DNA of 64,000 bases. It comes from Gammaproteobacteria bacterium. GTDB lineage: Bacteria; Pseudomonadota; Gammaproteobacteria; GRL18. A program made the position numbers and the translations under genes. The stretch's first letter is position 1, and the number at the start of each line of letters is the position of its first letter. This document shows positions 25,529 through 34,600 of the stretch, in pieces. The stretch spans positions 186,001 to 250,000 of the forward strand of contig JADGDG010000002.1 in assembly GCA_016744995.1 (NCBI GenBank), given 5' to 3'. The notes beneath the pieces are model-generated. The model was not told where the DNA came from. It saw only the letters and a program-made list of their open reading frames with translations, and did no database searches.

Positions 25529-28357
25529 CTATCTTACAAAAGGCTCTGCAAGCACACTAATAGTATGGTTGTCTAAAACAACAATGATCTGGCTATTAGC
25601 AGGTCTGATACTTTTAATTAAACGCTTTGAGGGATCATGTTCATGCCCAAAAACCACCTGTCGATAGGTTAACCTGGGCTCTGCACTATTAACACTTGTC
25701 TGGCTGATAATACAATCAGAGTTTTCAACACCTGTCACTGACTCAACAGTTTTGTATATTTCACTGCGATATAATACCTGGCCTATTTTTCTTGTCGTTA
25801 AATTGAAGGCATTTTCCAGAGCAGCAATAACTGCTAATTTTACATTCTCATGATCATATTCTTCATATTTAACCCGAATGATAATATTCAAATGGAGTTC
25901 AATTTTCTGACAATCTGTAATTGTTATTTTAACACCGGGTAATGCCGCCTGAGTTAAATAATGCCGGAGTTGCTGGTTCAGCCCGGGGCTGACACTGCCT
26001 CCACCGGCCGGGATAATTACCACTTCAATATTTTCATTTTGTGCAAACTTGATTTTCCTGCGCACTGCACTGGCTTGCCAGACACTGCTATGGCTGGCTG
26101 CCAGACTGATAAAGTCACGTAAAGAAACAGCACGTTCGAAGGTCATTAAGTTAGCAGACGCCGTTTGCCTGATAGAGGCAACAGACTCGATACCATTGCC
26201 ACCTGCTGCAGGCAGTGGCTGAGTGTGATTGATAATTAGATTATGTGGTTTAACAGCTTTGATTAATGAGCCTGCGGGTAAATTTCCCACAGTTCCTGTA
26301 CCAATACGGAATCTGACTCGAATATTATTTTTTCCAGTTGGTAGACGGCGGGCTTTTTTGCCATCACCAAAACTAATTTTTAAATAGCCCTCTTCCGTCA
26401 TCCTTACTACATAATGAGGATCGGTCGGGCTGGAATAGTTTAAAGTTGATTTTTGCTGCCAGATCCTGCCGTCAATAATTAGCTCAATATCAGCACGGAC
26501 ACCTGAATTCATTTCCGGATCAGCCACAAAGGCAACATTTTTAGTTTCAAACACAAAACTCTGATGTATTTCTGTGGCATCACCACTGCCCAGTATTTTT
26601 TCTGGTTTAGTTTCACCATGACCAACAGCCACAATATTAGCCGATATTATTGTTTCACCCGACATGTAAGGATCAACAAGTGCTGGAGCAATCGTTATAG
26701 CAGGCACTCCACCAGGTTCAATTTCGATAATAGTTGCCTGATGAGTCTTTTGCTGACATTGAATTATAATTTTTTGACCTCGTTTAAGATCTTCAGGAAT
26801 AAAATCCAGCTCAAGTTTTGCACCACTTATGAGTGATTGGTTACGGTTATACTGTATTGCCTGTACCTTTGTTGAAAATAAAGCACGCACAGCAGAAACT
26901 GTTCCAATTGAAAGATCATCATCCAGCACACTATAATCAAGAGTTAGTTGATAAGATTTTTTCAACTGCTCAATTTTAACGATCTGCAACGCATGGTATG
27001 TTTCATCACAGCGACACAACAACCATTGATCTGAGCTTAAGTCTTTAGCCTGACCACTAAATTCTAAAACATTTGCTGCACTACTAATCCCGGAAACTTT
27101 TGCCACAGGCTGGCTATCAGGCATCTGATAATACAGAGTATCCGCACTGTTCTCTGACTCATCAACTCGTTGTAATGTCTTATCTGTATTTTCAATGATA
27201 TCATTAATTCCAACTTCACTTACGTGACCATTAACATGAGTAAAAACTTTTCCATCCTTGCGGCAACTTGATGGTGGTAATATCAGATAATAGTCTTTAT
27301 CATTTTCATTAAATTCGATAAGCTGTTTATTTGCCGACAATAATAGATATAATTCATTACCTGCCTGCGGTATTTCATTTCCATCAAGCTGGATTCGATT
27401 GTTTTCAATCGCAATAACCTGAGCTTGCTTCCATGTGCCATTCAGCCAGCAAATCAAACTCCCTACCTTAAAATTGAAAACCTGTTCCAGTAGAACAACC
27501 TGAGGGCCATGAAGTTTGGGGCTCTCATGATAAGCATCATTAAACAGAAGAGTCAGCTGGTATAAATGCAGATCCTGAGAATTATCAATGCCACTCAATA
27601 TAAGATGATTGTCTAATATTTTTTCAATAGTAATTGCATATGTACGGTTAATATTGCCCACTTGATCTTTGACCAGAGCAATACCTCGATAACCAGCTGA
27701 TAATTTTTTATCAGCTGGTTCAAATGACATTGTAAGCAATGGTCGTGATGGATCAGTATCATCAAACAAAAAAACCTCATGATTCTGATCCCATTGGTAA
27801 GGATAAAGCCTATTAAAATCACTATTAACTTCAATGTCTTCAAGAGTCTCAAAGATCAAAGGTGCGCTACCATCTTCAGGGGCATTTTTTACCTGCCAGC
27901 CGGCTTCAACTTTACCTGTTTGTGAGGCTTTAACCATTAGTGCAATATCAGTATATGCAGAAGCTGAAGGCGCAGGATAATAATCCAGCATTGACACCAG
28001 ACGTCTTATATTTTCCCATTGTGTTGCAGTACCAATGTAACCTTCATTGGCATAGGCATTAAGGTGTTCCAGCGTAACGTGAACAGAACGAGAAAAACTT
28101 CTCATCAGTTCCCAGGCATAATCCCGCCGTTCGTCATGGTATTGTTCTAACAGACGCTGGTTCTTTTCTGAATGAGTCTCATGACTTAAGATGTTTGCTT
28201 CAAGTTCAGACCATTTGAGATTATTGTCAGGATCTGTAAATTCATCAATCATAGACTGGCGCAATGTTTCTAACAGAGTGATGGCATTCGCATCAATATA
28301 TTCAAACCGGTTTAAACCAGAGCGATTCCAACGGGAGAAGTCTTTAATATGGCTCAT
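25529..28357 (-). CDS. Baseplate J/gp47-type wedge protein of the eCIS (Afp11/12 class)
   Basis: This is a 942-residue baseplate assembly protein. The C-terminal half contains the J-family hallmarks: LKISFGDGKKARRLPTGKNN, the GTGTVGNLPAGSL motif, GGNGIESVASIRQTA, and the ERAVSLRDFISLAAS segment followed by VVIIPAGGG. The N-terminal half has the helical start and repeated beta segments seen in large eCIS wedge proteins. It should be the gp6-like wedge around the hub, which opens on contact to trigger sheath contraction. The start overlaps the end of the preceding 407-residue gene by four bases (ATGA), showing coupling. Confidence 0.88.
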   Translation of the reverse strand: MSHIKDFSRWNRSGLNRFEYIDANAITLLETLRQSMIDEFTDPDNNLKWSELEANILSHETHSEKNQRLLEQYHDERRDYAWELMRSFSRSVHVTLEHLNAYANEGYIGTATQWENIRRLVSMLDYYPAPSASAYTDIALMVKASQTGKVEAGWQVKNAPEDGSAPLIFETLEDIEVNSDFNRLYPYQWDQNHEVFLFDDTDPSRPLLTMSFEPADKKLSAGYRGIALVKDQVGNINRTYAITIEKILDNHLILSGIDNSQDLHLYQLTLLFNDAYHESPKLHGPQVVLLEQVFNFKVGSLICWLNGTWKQAQVIAIENNRIQLDGNEIPQAGNELYLLLSANKQLIEFNENDKDYYLILPPSSCRKDGKVFTHVNGHVSEVGINDIIENTDKTLQRVDESENSADTLYYQMPDSQPVAKVSGISSAANVLEFSGQAKDLSSDQWLLCRCDETYHALQIVKIEQLKKSYQLTLDYSVLDDDLSIGTVSAVRALFSTKVQAIQYNRNQSLISGAKLELDFIPEDLKRGQKIIIQCQQKTHQATIIEIEPGGVPAITIAPALVDPYMSGETIISANIVAVGHGETKPEKILGSGDATEIHQSFVFETKNVAFVADPEMNSGVRADIELIIDGRIWQQKSTLNYSSPTDPHYVVRMTEEGYLKISFGDGKKARRLPTGKNNIRVRFRIGTGTVGNLPAGSLIKAVKPHNLIINHTQPLPAAGGNGIESVASIRQTASANLMTFERAVSLRDFISLAASHSSVWQASAVRRKIKFAQNENIEVVIIPAGGGSVSPGLNQQLRHYLTQAALPGVKITITDCQKIELHLNIIIRVKYEEYDHENVKLAVIAALENAFNLTTRKIGQVLYRSEIYKTVESVTGVENSDCIISQTSVNSAEPRLTYRQVVFGHEHDPSKRLIKSIRPANSQIIVVLDNHTISVLAEPFVR

Positions 28358-29577
28358 CCTTTACGCCCTCCCGATATTTTCAGTGTATAATAGCCACGCT
28401 CAGGTTGATTGGCTCTATTGTCACAGACGGCCACTTCCAGTCCACTTAAAATAATTTGCCCAAAGTCTGAACGATCCAGATAACGCTTACCCACTCGTTT
28501 AAATCTATTTAAGCAAACGGTCTCAATGCCCTTGATAGCCATTAGGATCTGCACAATATCACTGGCATAAATATCTTCACCAAAATTCAGGTTGCCCGGT
28601 GAAAAAAATCCATTATCATTAATTCCAAGAACCTGCTGTACCATACTGCGTATTTCAGACTGGAAATAATTATCAGAAATCCTTAACGATAACGACATAC
28701 TAATACCGACGGCCTGAGCATCCTGTAATGCAGATTCCTGCCCCAATAAACGATAGTTTTTTAAATATGCCTGTAGAAGAGTACGTAGTGTAGGCTGATC
28801 ACTATCCCAGTCATAAATCGTTAGATTGCGTACTCTATGAAAGTGGTTCACTGAGGATTTAATGTCTTCTATACGTCGGGTCAGGCGATTGCTTTCATCT
28901 CGATCAAGCCCGGCAAAAGAAATCTCTTCCAGAGTGTCATCAAGATTTAAATTCTGCCAGCCGACAATAGCAATCTGAATTGTATTCCAGGAGCCACTCC
29001 ATTGATTCCATGAATAGGCAAGCTGTACTAATGGATGCAGTTTTAAATTGTCCGCATAATCAGACAGTGTCACCATGCGTTTTTGTTCATGAATGGCATC
29101 AGGCCCTGCTCTGCGTGCCGACTCCATTAACTGTGGATTTTTCAACCAGGCATTTTCTAACTTTTCAATGGCAGTCTGTGCATTATCAAGCAACTCATTG
29201 TCATCTTCAAAACCACTGTATTGAACCGCATCATAGCCGATAAATTTAAGTAATCGACGTACAGATTCAGGTCGACGGGCAGTCTCAAGATAAGCTTCTG
29301 AGGCAGTTCGATCTATCATGTCTGAGAGTTTATCAAGACTGGCGGCTAATACTTCTGCTAACACCACTTCCATGTCTGCCGGTGTCCAGCGTTTTCTTTC
29401 TGGAAAGCGAGCTATTAACTCTTCCAGCATTGCCAGCCTGTAGCCATCATAATCTCGCTGCAGCCAATCAAAATCATCACCGATTTCAGGCAGAGAGGCA
29501 GGCAATGTCACTTTTCGAATACCGCAGTCTGGACAGTTCTGAATAAAATTTAAATCTGTTTCTGGAATATTAGCCAT
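28354..29577 (-). CDS. Putative eCIS baseplate wedge protein, 407 residues
   Basis: The protein starts with PETDLNFIQNCPDCGIRKVTL, containing a CPDCG knuckle. It then has a helical section with DYDGYRLAMLEELIARFPERKRW and DKLSDMIDRTASEAYLETARRPESVRRLLKFIGYD. That section resembles the N-terminal part of large eCIS and phage baseplate proteins that sit before the J domain. I infer a wedge partner of the 942-residue protein, to which it is translationally coupled. It lies between gp25 and the J protein, the position of Afp10/Afp11-class genes. There is no enzymatic motif. Family assignment is from context and general similarity only. Confidence 0.65.
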   Translation of the reverse strand: MANIPETDLNFIQNCPDCGIRKVTLPASLPEIGDDFDWLQRDYDGYRLAMLEELIARFPERKRWTPADMEVVLAEVLAASLDKLSDMIDRTASEAYLETARRPESVRRLLKFIGYDAVQYSGFEDDNELLDNAQTAIEKLENAWLKNPQLMESARRAGPDAIHEQKRMVTLSDYADNLKLHPLVQLAYSWNQWSGSWNTIQIAIVGWQNLNLDDTLEEISFAGLDRDESNRLTRRIEDIKSSVNHFHRVRNLTIYDWDSDQPTLRTLLQAYLKNYRLLGQESALQDAQAVGISMSLSLRISDNYFQSEIRSMVQQVLGINDNGFFSPGNLNFGEDIYASDIVQILMAIKGIETVCLNRFKRVGKRYLDRSDFGQIILSGLEVAVCDNRANQPERGYYTLKISGGRKG

Positions 29578-29667
29578 AGTAGTTTATTGCTTTAATTTGT
29601 AGTTATACTTATAGTTTTACGTATAGTTACTTGCTTAAGAAAAAAATATAAGTTTTGCAAGTATTGT

Positions 29668-30060
29668 TTATCCTGGTAAATTAATTAATATTTCTTGTCT
29701 CTCAGAATGGTTCAAAGCTGCAAGCGTATACTCAACAACGACATATAACTTTTCATTGTCACGTTCAAGCAACACATTCAGTGATTTCGGATCAACCTCC
29801 CCTTTTAATGCTTCTACTAAAGAGGAATACAGGCGTTTACGCGTTGCTTCCTGCAAGGCAACATTATTAGGCTCAAAAATTAATCGGTTAATTCCGGCAC
29901 CAAAGTCACTTCTGAAGATGCGTTCATCAGGACTGGTAAACAAAACCTGTTCTATCTGTTCTTTGATATGAGCAATTCGTTTACTGGTGTGCGCACCATT
30001 TTGTCCAATTGTAAATGGGAAGCCCATATATTCAACTGCATCCAGACGACTCATGAGCAT
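29668..30060 (-). CDS. gp25-like baseplate wedge protein of the eCIS (Afp9/Pvc9 class)
   Basis: This 130-residue gp25/GPW protein has YMGFPFTIGQNG at the start, then the IKEQIEQVLFTSPDERIFRSDFGAGI core, with the usual R-x-x-x-FG element. In eCIS particles it initiates the sheath at the baseplate. The start at 30060 follows an AAGG ribosome-binding site and overlaps the spike gene by ten bases. It is distinct from TssE in this window, which confirms that the two injection systems have separate part sets. Confidence 0.9.
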   Translation of the reverse strand: MLMSRLDAVEYMGFPFTIGQNGAHTSKRIAHIKEQIEQVLFTSPDERIFRSDFGAGINRLIFEPNNVALQEATRKRLYSSLVEALKGEVDPKSLNVLLERDNEKLYVVVEYTLAALNHSERQEILINLPG

Positions 30061-30866
30061 GTAACCTTAGTTGAAAGTGTTGACATTTCACCCTGTGGTA
30101 TGGGTGGTGATGTTGGCGTACCAGGCGCTGTAGTGGTATGCATATGTGTGGCAAACAAAGTCAAAAATGACTGCCCCTTGATCAGAGGTTCACCACCAGT
30201 CCCGCCAAGTGAAATTTGAGAGCCTTTGATGACTACCTGCGTCCCTTCAACAGCAATACCACCTGAGTCCATACTGATAGTATTACCATTACTATCCTCA
30301 ACAACAAGACCTGAAGAACTCATAGTCAGATGATTTCCCTGGCTGTCCTGAATTTTTATTTCACTATTCCGGGCATCTAACATAACCTGACTACCGTTTG
30401 AATCGGTCAATGAAATTGAACCATTTTCATCCATTAAAACCTCAGAACTTTCACTATGGTGTAATATAATTTTTTCTTCACCTGGTGCATCATCAAACTG
30501 TAGACGATGACCACTATTGGTTTTTAACAAGCGTGTTGTTGGTTCATCCTTAGCGGCTTCTTCAGGTATTTCATCCGGACGCCAGAATGTGCCAGTCCAG
30601 ATAGGCATATTAAGCTCCCCTGCCTCAAACTCAACCCACACCTGCGCATCTACTTCAGGTACCATAAACATTCCCTGATCATGCAAACCGCCATAAGGTA
30701 TGCATGGAAGTGCCCAGCCGCTCACTACTTCGCCCAGCAGAGATGGAATCTGAAGTTTTAAGCGTCCGAGTTTTTGAGGATCTATATTGTCTGAAACCAG
30801 ACCGCGGTACTTGCCGTAATATTTATTTTTAGCTTGTTCGGCAATTTTTTTAACTACAGATTCCAT
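30051..30866 (-). CDS. Spike protein of the eCIS (gp5/gpV-like)
   Basis: The protein has an N-terminal OB-fold of the gp5/gpV type (YYGKYRGLVSDNIDPQKLGRL, then ALPCIPYGGLHDQGMFMVPE and VWVEFEAGELNMPIW; about 18-110). A C-terminal triple-stranded beta-helix with repeats such as SISLTDSNGSQVMLDARN follows, up to the IKGSQISLGGTGGEPLIKG block. It forms the needle under the tube. I start it at the ATG at 30866, preceded by GAGGTG; a GTG two codons upstream also fits. In Afp/PVC the hub and spike are one VgrG-like protein (Afp8); here the hub is a separate gene immediately upstream. The His-containing tail (ATHMHTTTAPGTPTSPP) may bind a metal or a PAAR-type tip. Confidence 0.88.
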   Translation of the reverse strand: MESVVKKIAEQAKNKYYGKYRGLVSDNIDPQKLGRLKLQIPSLLGEVVSGWALPCIPYGGLHDQGMFMVPEVDAQVWVEFEAGELNMPIWTGTFWRPDEIPEEAAKDEPTTRLLKTNSGHRLQFDDAPGEEKIILHHSESSEVLMDENGSISLTDSNGSQVMLDARNSEIKIQDSQGNHLTMSSSGLVVEDSNGNTISMDSGGIAVEGTQVVIKGSQISLGGTGGEPLIKGQSFLTLFATHMHTTTAPGTPTSPPIPQGEMSTLSTKVTCS

Positions 30867-30906
30867 TAACACACCTCATTTTTGCCTTCTTCATATTTTT
30901 AACACC

Positions 30907-32046
30907 TTAAATTAATGCCGACAATCGCTGTTCGCTATGGCTGATATTGTTGCCATAAGCATTACGTAACAAAATAAATTGCTGTCGGTAACCATCCTGG
31001 TGAAACGTATGGGTAACCTGATCAACGTAATAAACACCACCATAACGTTCACCCAGACCATCGACCTGAACCGTTTTAGCAACATGCAATACATGGCCGT
31101 AGAGGGTCCCGTCCAACTCACCTGTGGCTTTAATTTTCATAGCACTTTCATTAGCTTTCATTTGCGCTTTAGCCCGTAGTTCTTCCTGAGATACACCGGC
31201 TTCTCTATCCATCATCCAGACAAATTCATCAAGACCACTGGAGGCACTGCTTGCCGAAGTCTCACCTAAAAGGCTTAAATCAGACTCAATGATCTCCTTT
31301 GTAACCACGGCTTTATCCAGTTCAGCAAACTCAAAGCCTACTTTATCAGGCTTGTGACCATCATCTTCTATATGGATAGAATTACAGCTGGTTGATTTTC
31401 CAGAATAGACAAAAATAGTCTCCTGAGTATCACCTTCCAGACGCATCGGACCAAAATATATTTCTCCCTGAGCGACAATAAACTCAAAACCATTGGCTTC
31501 AGCCCGCATTCTCAGAAAGCGGTTATCAGTCGCATTTTGTAATAGCACAAGAGACTTATGACCACTACCATTTTCAAATGAGACATCCAAATCATATTTA
31601 CCAGCAATTTCTGATAACATGACTGAATCATCAACAGGACTGTCTGATCCCCAATCTTTTCTAATCTGCTCCCGATCCATTTTTAAAGACTCATCAATGC
31701 ATTCAACAATAACAATAGTTTCACCAGCATTTTTTGGATGATCAACAGAAACCTGGCGGATATATCCACGCATCACTTCTTCATTGTAGTGACCAAACTT
31801 AGCTTCAATTATAATGCTTTGCCAGGGTACTAAAAGAGCTTCATCCTGTATTGACCATTCACCCTGTTCATTTCTCCTGGACTGTAAAACCAATGTTGCA
31901 ACTGCCGGTCCGCTACGACTGGATTCCACCACAACTTCAACCAGAGCAGCATAAAAATCCAGCATTTCCTCCTGCTCTGAACCCAGACGGATAATGACTT
32001 CTGCCGGTTCTCTCTGCTTTTCTTCAAGTTGATCTTCTGTGCCCAT
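30907..32046 (-). CDS. Hub protein of the eCIS (gp27/gpD-like)
   Basis: This 379-residue protein fits the phage late control D/gp27 hub family. The order is a beta-barrel start with QSIIIEAKFGHYNEEVMRGYIRQV, VECIDESLKM, the LSEIAGKYDLD segment, the RMRAEANGFEFIVAQGEIYFG motif, and a second barrel ending with YYVDQVTHTFHQDGY and a FILLRNAYG tail. It should form the trimeric ring between tube and spike. It sits between the LysM gene and the spike gene, and together the two encode what is usually the single VgrG-like protein. No signs of a frameshift link them: each has its own start and a gap of 40 bases. Confidence 0.85.
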   Translation of the reverse strand: MGTEDQLEEKQREPAEVIIRLGSEQEEMLDFYAALVEVVVESSRSGPAVATLVLQSRRNEQGEWSIQDEALLVPWQSIIIEAKFGHYNEEVMRGYIRQVSVDHPKNAGETIVIVECIDESLKMDREQIRKDWGSDSPVDDSVMLSEIAGKYDLDVSFENGSGHKSLVLLQNATDNRFLRMRAEANGFEFIVAQGEIYFGPMRLEGDTQETIFVYSGKSTSCNSIHIEDDGHKPDKVGFEFAELDKAVVTKEIIESDLSLLGETSASSASSGLDEFVWMMDREAGVSQEELRAKAQMKANESAMKIKATGELDGTLYGHVLHVAKTVQVDGLGERYGGVYYVDQVTHTFHQDGYRQQFILLRNAYGNNISHSEQRLSALI

Positions 32047-32054
32047 CGTCTATC

Positions 32055-32342
32055 TCATTTAATCTTAGGAATAAGCAGAACATCACCAACCATTTCATCA
32101 TCCAGCAGATAATCGGAAAAAATAAACTGCGGATTAGCATCAACAATACGCCACCATAGTCTGTCATCGTTGTAAAAAAAATTTGCTAACAAATCCAGTC
32201 GGTCACCAGATTTAACAATGTATTCCAGTACACCTTCTGCGGTATCAATTTTCCTCGGTCTGATCCCGGAAAAAACTTCATGGCCCGATTCATCCACAGC
32301 AAAGAAACGACTGTTTTTATAGCGTGATTTTTTTAAAAACAT
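32055..32342 (-). CDS. Small LysM-domain protein of the eCIS (gp53/gpX-like)
   Basis: This 95-residue protein is mostly one LysM-like fold: EYIVKSGDRLDLLANFFY, then DDRLWWRIVDANPQ and the typical C-terminal VGDVLLIPK. In phages and eCIS this small protein (tail protein X, gp53, or the LysM part of Afp7) attaches the tube initiator to the hub, not cell wall. It lies between the CIS tube-type gene and the hub, the standard place. It starts 49 bases after the previous stop. Confidence 0.85.
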   Translation of the reverse strand: MFLKKSRYKNSRFFAVDESGHEVFSGIRPRKIDTAEGVLEYIVKSGDRLDLLANFFYNDDRLWWRIVDANPQFIFSDYLLDDEMVGDVLLIPKIK

Positions 32343-32391
32343 TTATTAACCTTAGGATAATTCAATTATCTATTTAATATCTGGCTGTAAA

Positions 32392-33036
32392 TTATGGAAT
32401 CGTCACTGAATAGCCAGACTGTGAATTATAACGACTTGCATTATTTTGTTGTCTCGACTTTTCTGCAATATAATAGGGATTATTGCTTTCTATCACCTTC
32501 ATACCAATTGAAACATTGGCTCTATAAGGTACTAAAGAGGGTAAATGAGCAGTTTCTTCAACACCGATACTGGTTAAAAAAATTGGTAATACCTGATCCC
32601 CCCAGACAAATAAAAATACCGAGGAAAATACATCACGAGAAAAACCACTATCTTCCCCCTGTCCAAGACTGGCTAATATCTGCTGTCCATCAGGCCCCTG
32701 AGCTTTTGGTTCTAACATTGATTTTAAGGTGTCCAGTTCAGGACTGATGCCATACTGATCCGCAATAGCATCATTATTTGCCATACGCTCCGTGGCATCC
32801 AGCAAGATATCAATGCTGATTTCTTCATTATTTACTGCCACCCCCTGTGATATTCTGGGTGTTTCTCCTGCTGAGTTAAAATCATAACCACTTTCATTAC
32901 CCGGTGTATCATTGCTTGCAAAGGTAATTTGCCGGCTGCGTGAAAATGCAGCTGGATTAAATTCAAACTGCAACTCTAGTCTGGGTGAACGCTCTGTATA
33001 TTCAACCAGTAAACCCTTGGTTATTTTTATCATCAT
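32392..33036 (-). CDS. CIS tube-initiator protein (Afp7/Pvc7 class)
   Basis: This 214-residue protein matches the contractile injection system tube protein family. It has the FEFNPAAFSRSRQITF start, ISIDILLDATERM, and a C-terminal FLFVWGDQVLPIFLTSIGVEE with YRANVSIGMKVIESNNPYY. In Afp/PVC it is the adaptor linking the inner tube to the spike hub. It does not include the LysM part, which is a separate gene downstream. Two adjacent ATG codons could start it. The gap to the small helical gene is five bases. Confidence 0.85.
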   Translation of the reverse strand: MMIKITKGLLVEYTERSPRLELQFEFNPAAFSRSRQITFASNDTPGNESGYDFNSAGETPRISQGVAVNNEEISIDILLDATERMANNDAIADQYGISPELDTLKSMLEPKAQGPDGQQILASLGQGEDSGFSRDVFSSVFLFVWGDQVLPIFLTSIGVEETAHLPSLVPYRANVSIGMKVIESNNPYYIAEKSRQQNNASRYNSQSGYSVTIP

Positions 33037-33041
33037 TTATG

Positions 33042-33281
33042 CTATCTTTTATCAATGGCTGTTTTAACTGAATTAACAATTTTTTTTGCTATTTGTATAT
33101 TGCTTTGTGCTGCATGTATCTGTATATCTCTTAATTTCAATGATGCAATATGTCTGTCTTCTGTCACCTGTATTTTAGCCAGTTGTTCACTGAGAATTTT
33201 TCCTATTGCTTTTGCTCTGTTATCCAGCTCTGATGGAAGACTGAGATTTAACTGGCCTATTTCGAGTACAGAATCTTTCAT
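33042..33281 (-). CDS. Small helical protein of the eCIS operon, unknown
   Basis: This 79-residue protein is largely alpha-helical (LPSELDNRAKAIGKILSEQL and HAAQSNIQIAKKIVNSVKT), with no signal peptide or enzymatic motif. The stop of the ATPase gene and its ATG overlap (TGATG at 33279-33283), so it is translated by coupling. In Afp/PVC a very small gene also sits here (Afp6), but I see no sequence likeness strong enough to assign it. Likely a small structural or assembly factor. Confidence 0.7.
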   Translation of the reverse strand: MKDSVLEIGQLNLSLPSELDNRAKAIGKILSEQLAKIQVTEDRHIASLKLRDIQIHAAQSNIQIAKKIVNSVKTAIDKR

Positions 33282-34597
33282 CAGGACAGATGCTCCGCTA
33301 AATGCCCCAGATCGCTCCGGCTTCGTTTTCTGCCTTCTTTATTCAATTCACGCCAAATTGCTTTAGCCATTTCATGCATTCCAATCTCTCCCCCTTTAGC
33401 TGCTGCCAGGTAGGCTGCATGTAAAGCCGCATTGCGAATACTACCACCAGTCATGTTAATGTCATTGGCAATAGCTTTAATATCCAAAGCACTTGCACGC
33501 GGTGCTTTCTTTGGCAACAGAGTATCCCACATCACTAACCTTTGTTTTTTATCAGGTCGTTGAAATGTAACTATCATCTGAAAACGTCTGGTAAATGCAC
33601 TATCAATGTGATCGCGTAAATTGGTGGTCAGTATAATTGGCCCCCGATGACTTTCAATTCGTGATAAAAGATGACTGACTTCCATATTGGCATAGCGATC
33701 CCGTGCATCTCTGACTTCACCTCTTTTGCCGAATAAGCTGTCCGCTTCGTCAATTTGCAAAACAATTTTTTTACCATGAACTGCATCAAATAAGACATTA
33801 AGATTTTTCTCAGTTTCACCAATATATTTTGAAACCAGCATCCCAAGATCAACTCGATAAAGAGCCCAGCCAAGCTCTGAAGCAATCACACTGGCCGCAA
33901 AAGTTTTTCCTGTTCCTGATGGCCCGCTAAACAAAGCCAGCGGACCACCAATATCCAACCCCTGCCACTGCTCAACAACTACATCCCGGTATTTAACCCA
34001 ATCCACATATTCACTCAACATGAGTTTTCGTTCATCATCAAGAACCAGTTCATCCCATGAAACTTTTTGTGTCACTAAACTGGCACCGGGGATCATTAAG
34101 TTATGCTGTCTGCCGCTGAGTTGAGCAATAACTGTTTTTTTTGCAATGATAGGTGCTAATGGTGAAAATTCATCACGTTGAATTAATTTGTTAGTATGTA
34201 AAAAACCATCGTAATTTAATTCATCAAGCAGTTCTCCCACTTCATCCGAACTAAAAGCCAGTAATTCCTGCAATAGAGCTGCAGAAGGATACAACTGATT
34301 ATTCCCCTGAAGCTGGCGGTATAATATCGCTATTTTTGGGACAAACTCAGGCGCAAGAAGGCAGCTCATAATATCCCAGGCCAGTGGTGAGATACCATCA
34401 AGTTCTAATCGACCCCACTGAGATTTTTTCCAGTTAAGACGTAACTCATTCGTTTGTTTTTGTAAGCGCTCCATTTGCGTTAGTTCATCACTGCTTATTT
34501 TTTCACCCGCACGCTGGCTGATAACATTGAATGCCAGTCGTTCAACTCGCTGCCATTCACAGTAGATAGGCAATAATATATCTTCTTGATTTTTCAT
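33281..34597 (-). CDS. eCIS AAA+ ATPase (Afp15/Pvc15 class)
   Basis: This 438-residue protein has a variable N-terminal region (about 1-215) and one C-terminal AAA+ module. Walker A is FSGPSGTGKT (about 225-235), the pore-loop-like YIGETEKNL follows, Walker B is VLQIDEADSLFG, sensor 1 is IILTTNLRDHIDSA with FTRRF as arginine finger, and sensor 2 lies in GGSIRNAALHAAYLAA. In PVC/Afp systems this ATPase helps assembly or cargo loading and is not part of the particle. It is shorter than Pvc15, which has about 700 residues. It lies after the Pvc16-type cap gene and is coupled to the small gene downstream. Confidence 0.88.
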   Translation of the reverse strand: MKNQEDILLPIYCEWQRVERLAFNVISQRAGEKISSDELTQMERLQKQTNELRLNWKKSQWGRLELDGISPLAWDIMSCLLAPEFVPKIAILYRQLQGNNQLYPSAALLQELLAFSSDEVGELLDELNYDGFLHTNKLIQRDEFSPLAPIIAKKTVIAQLSGRQHNLMIPGASLVTQKVSWDELVLDDERKLMLSEYVDWVKYRDVVVEQWQGLDIGGPLALFSGPSGTGKTFAASVIASELGWALYRVDLGMLVSKYIGETEKNLNVLFDAVHGKKIVLQIDEADSLFGKRGEVRDARDRYANMEVSHLLSRIESHRGPIILTTNLRDHIDSAFTRRFQMIVTFQRPDKKQRLVMWDTLLPKKAPRASALDIKAIANDINMTGGSIRNAALHAAYLAAAKGGEIGMHEMAKAIWRELNKEGRKRSRSDLGHLAEHLS

Positions 34598-34600
34598 AAC

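Noticed and set aside
29629..29662. Inverted repeat ACTTGC/GCAAGT between gp25 and the 407-residue gene
   Set aside because: Six paired bases around a 22-base AT-rich loop is not distinguishable from chance.
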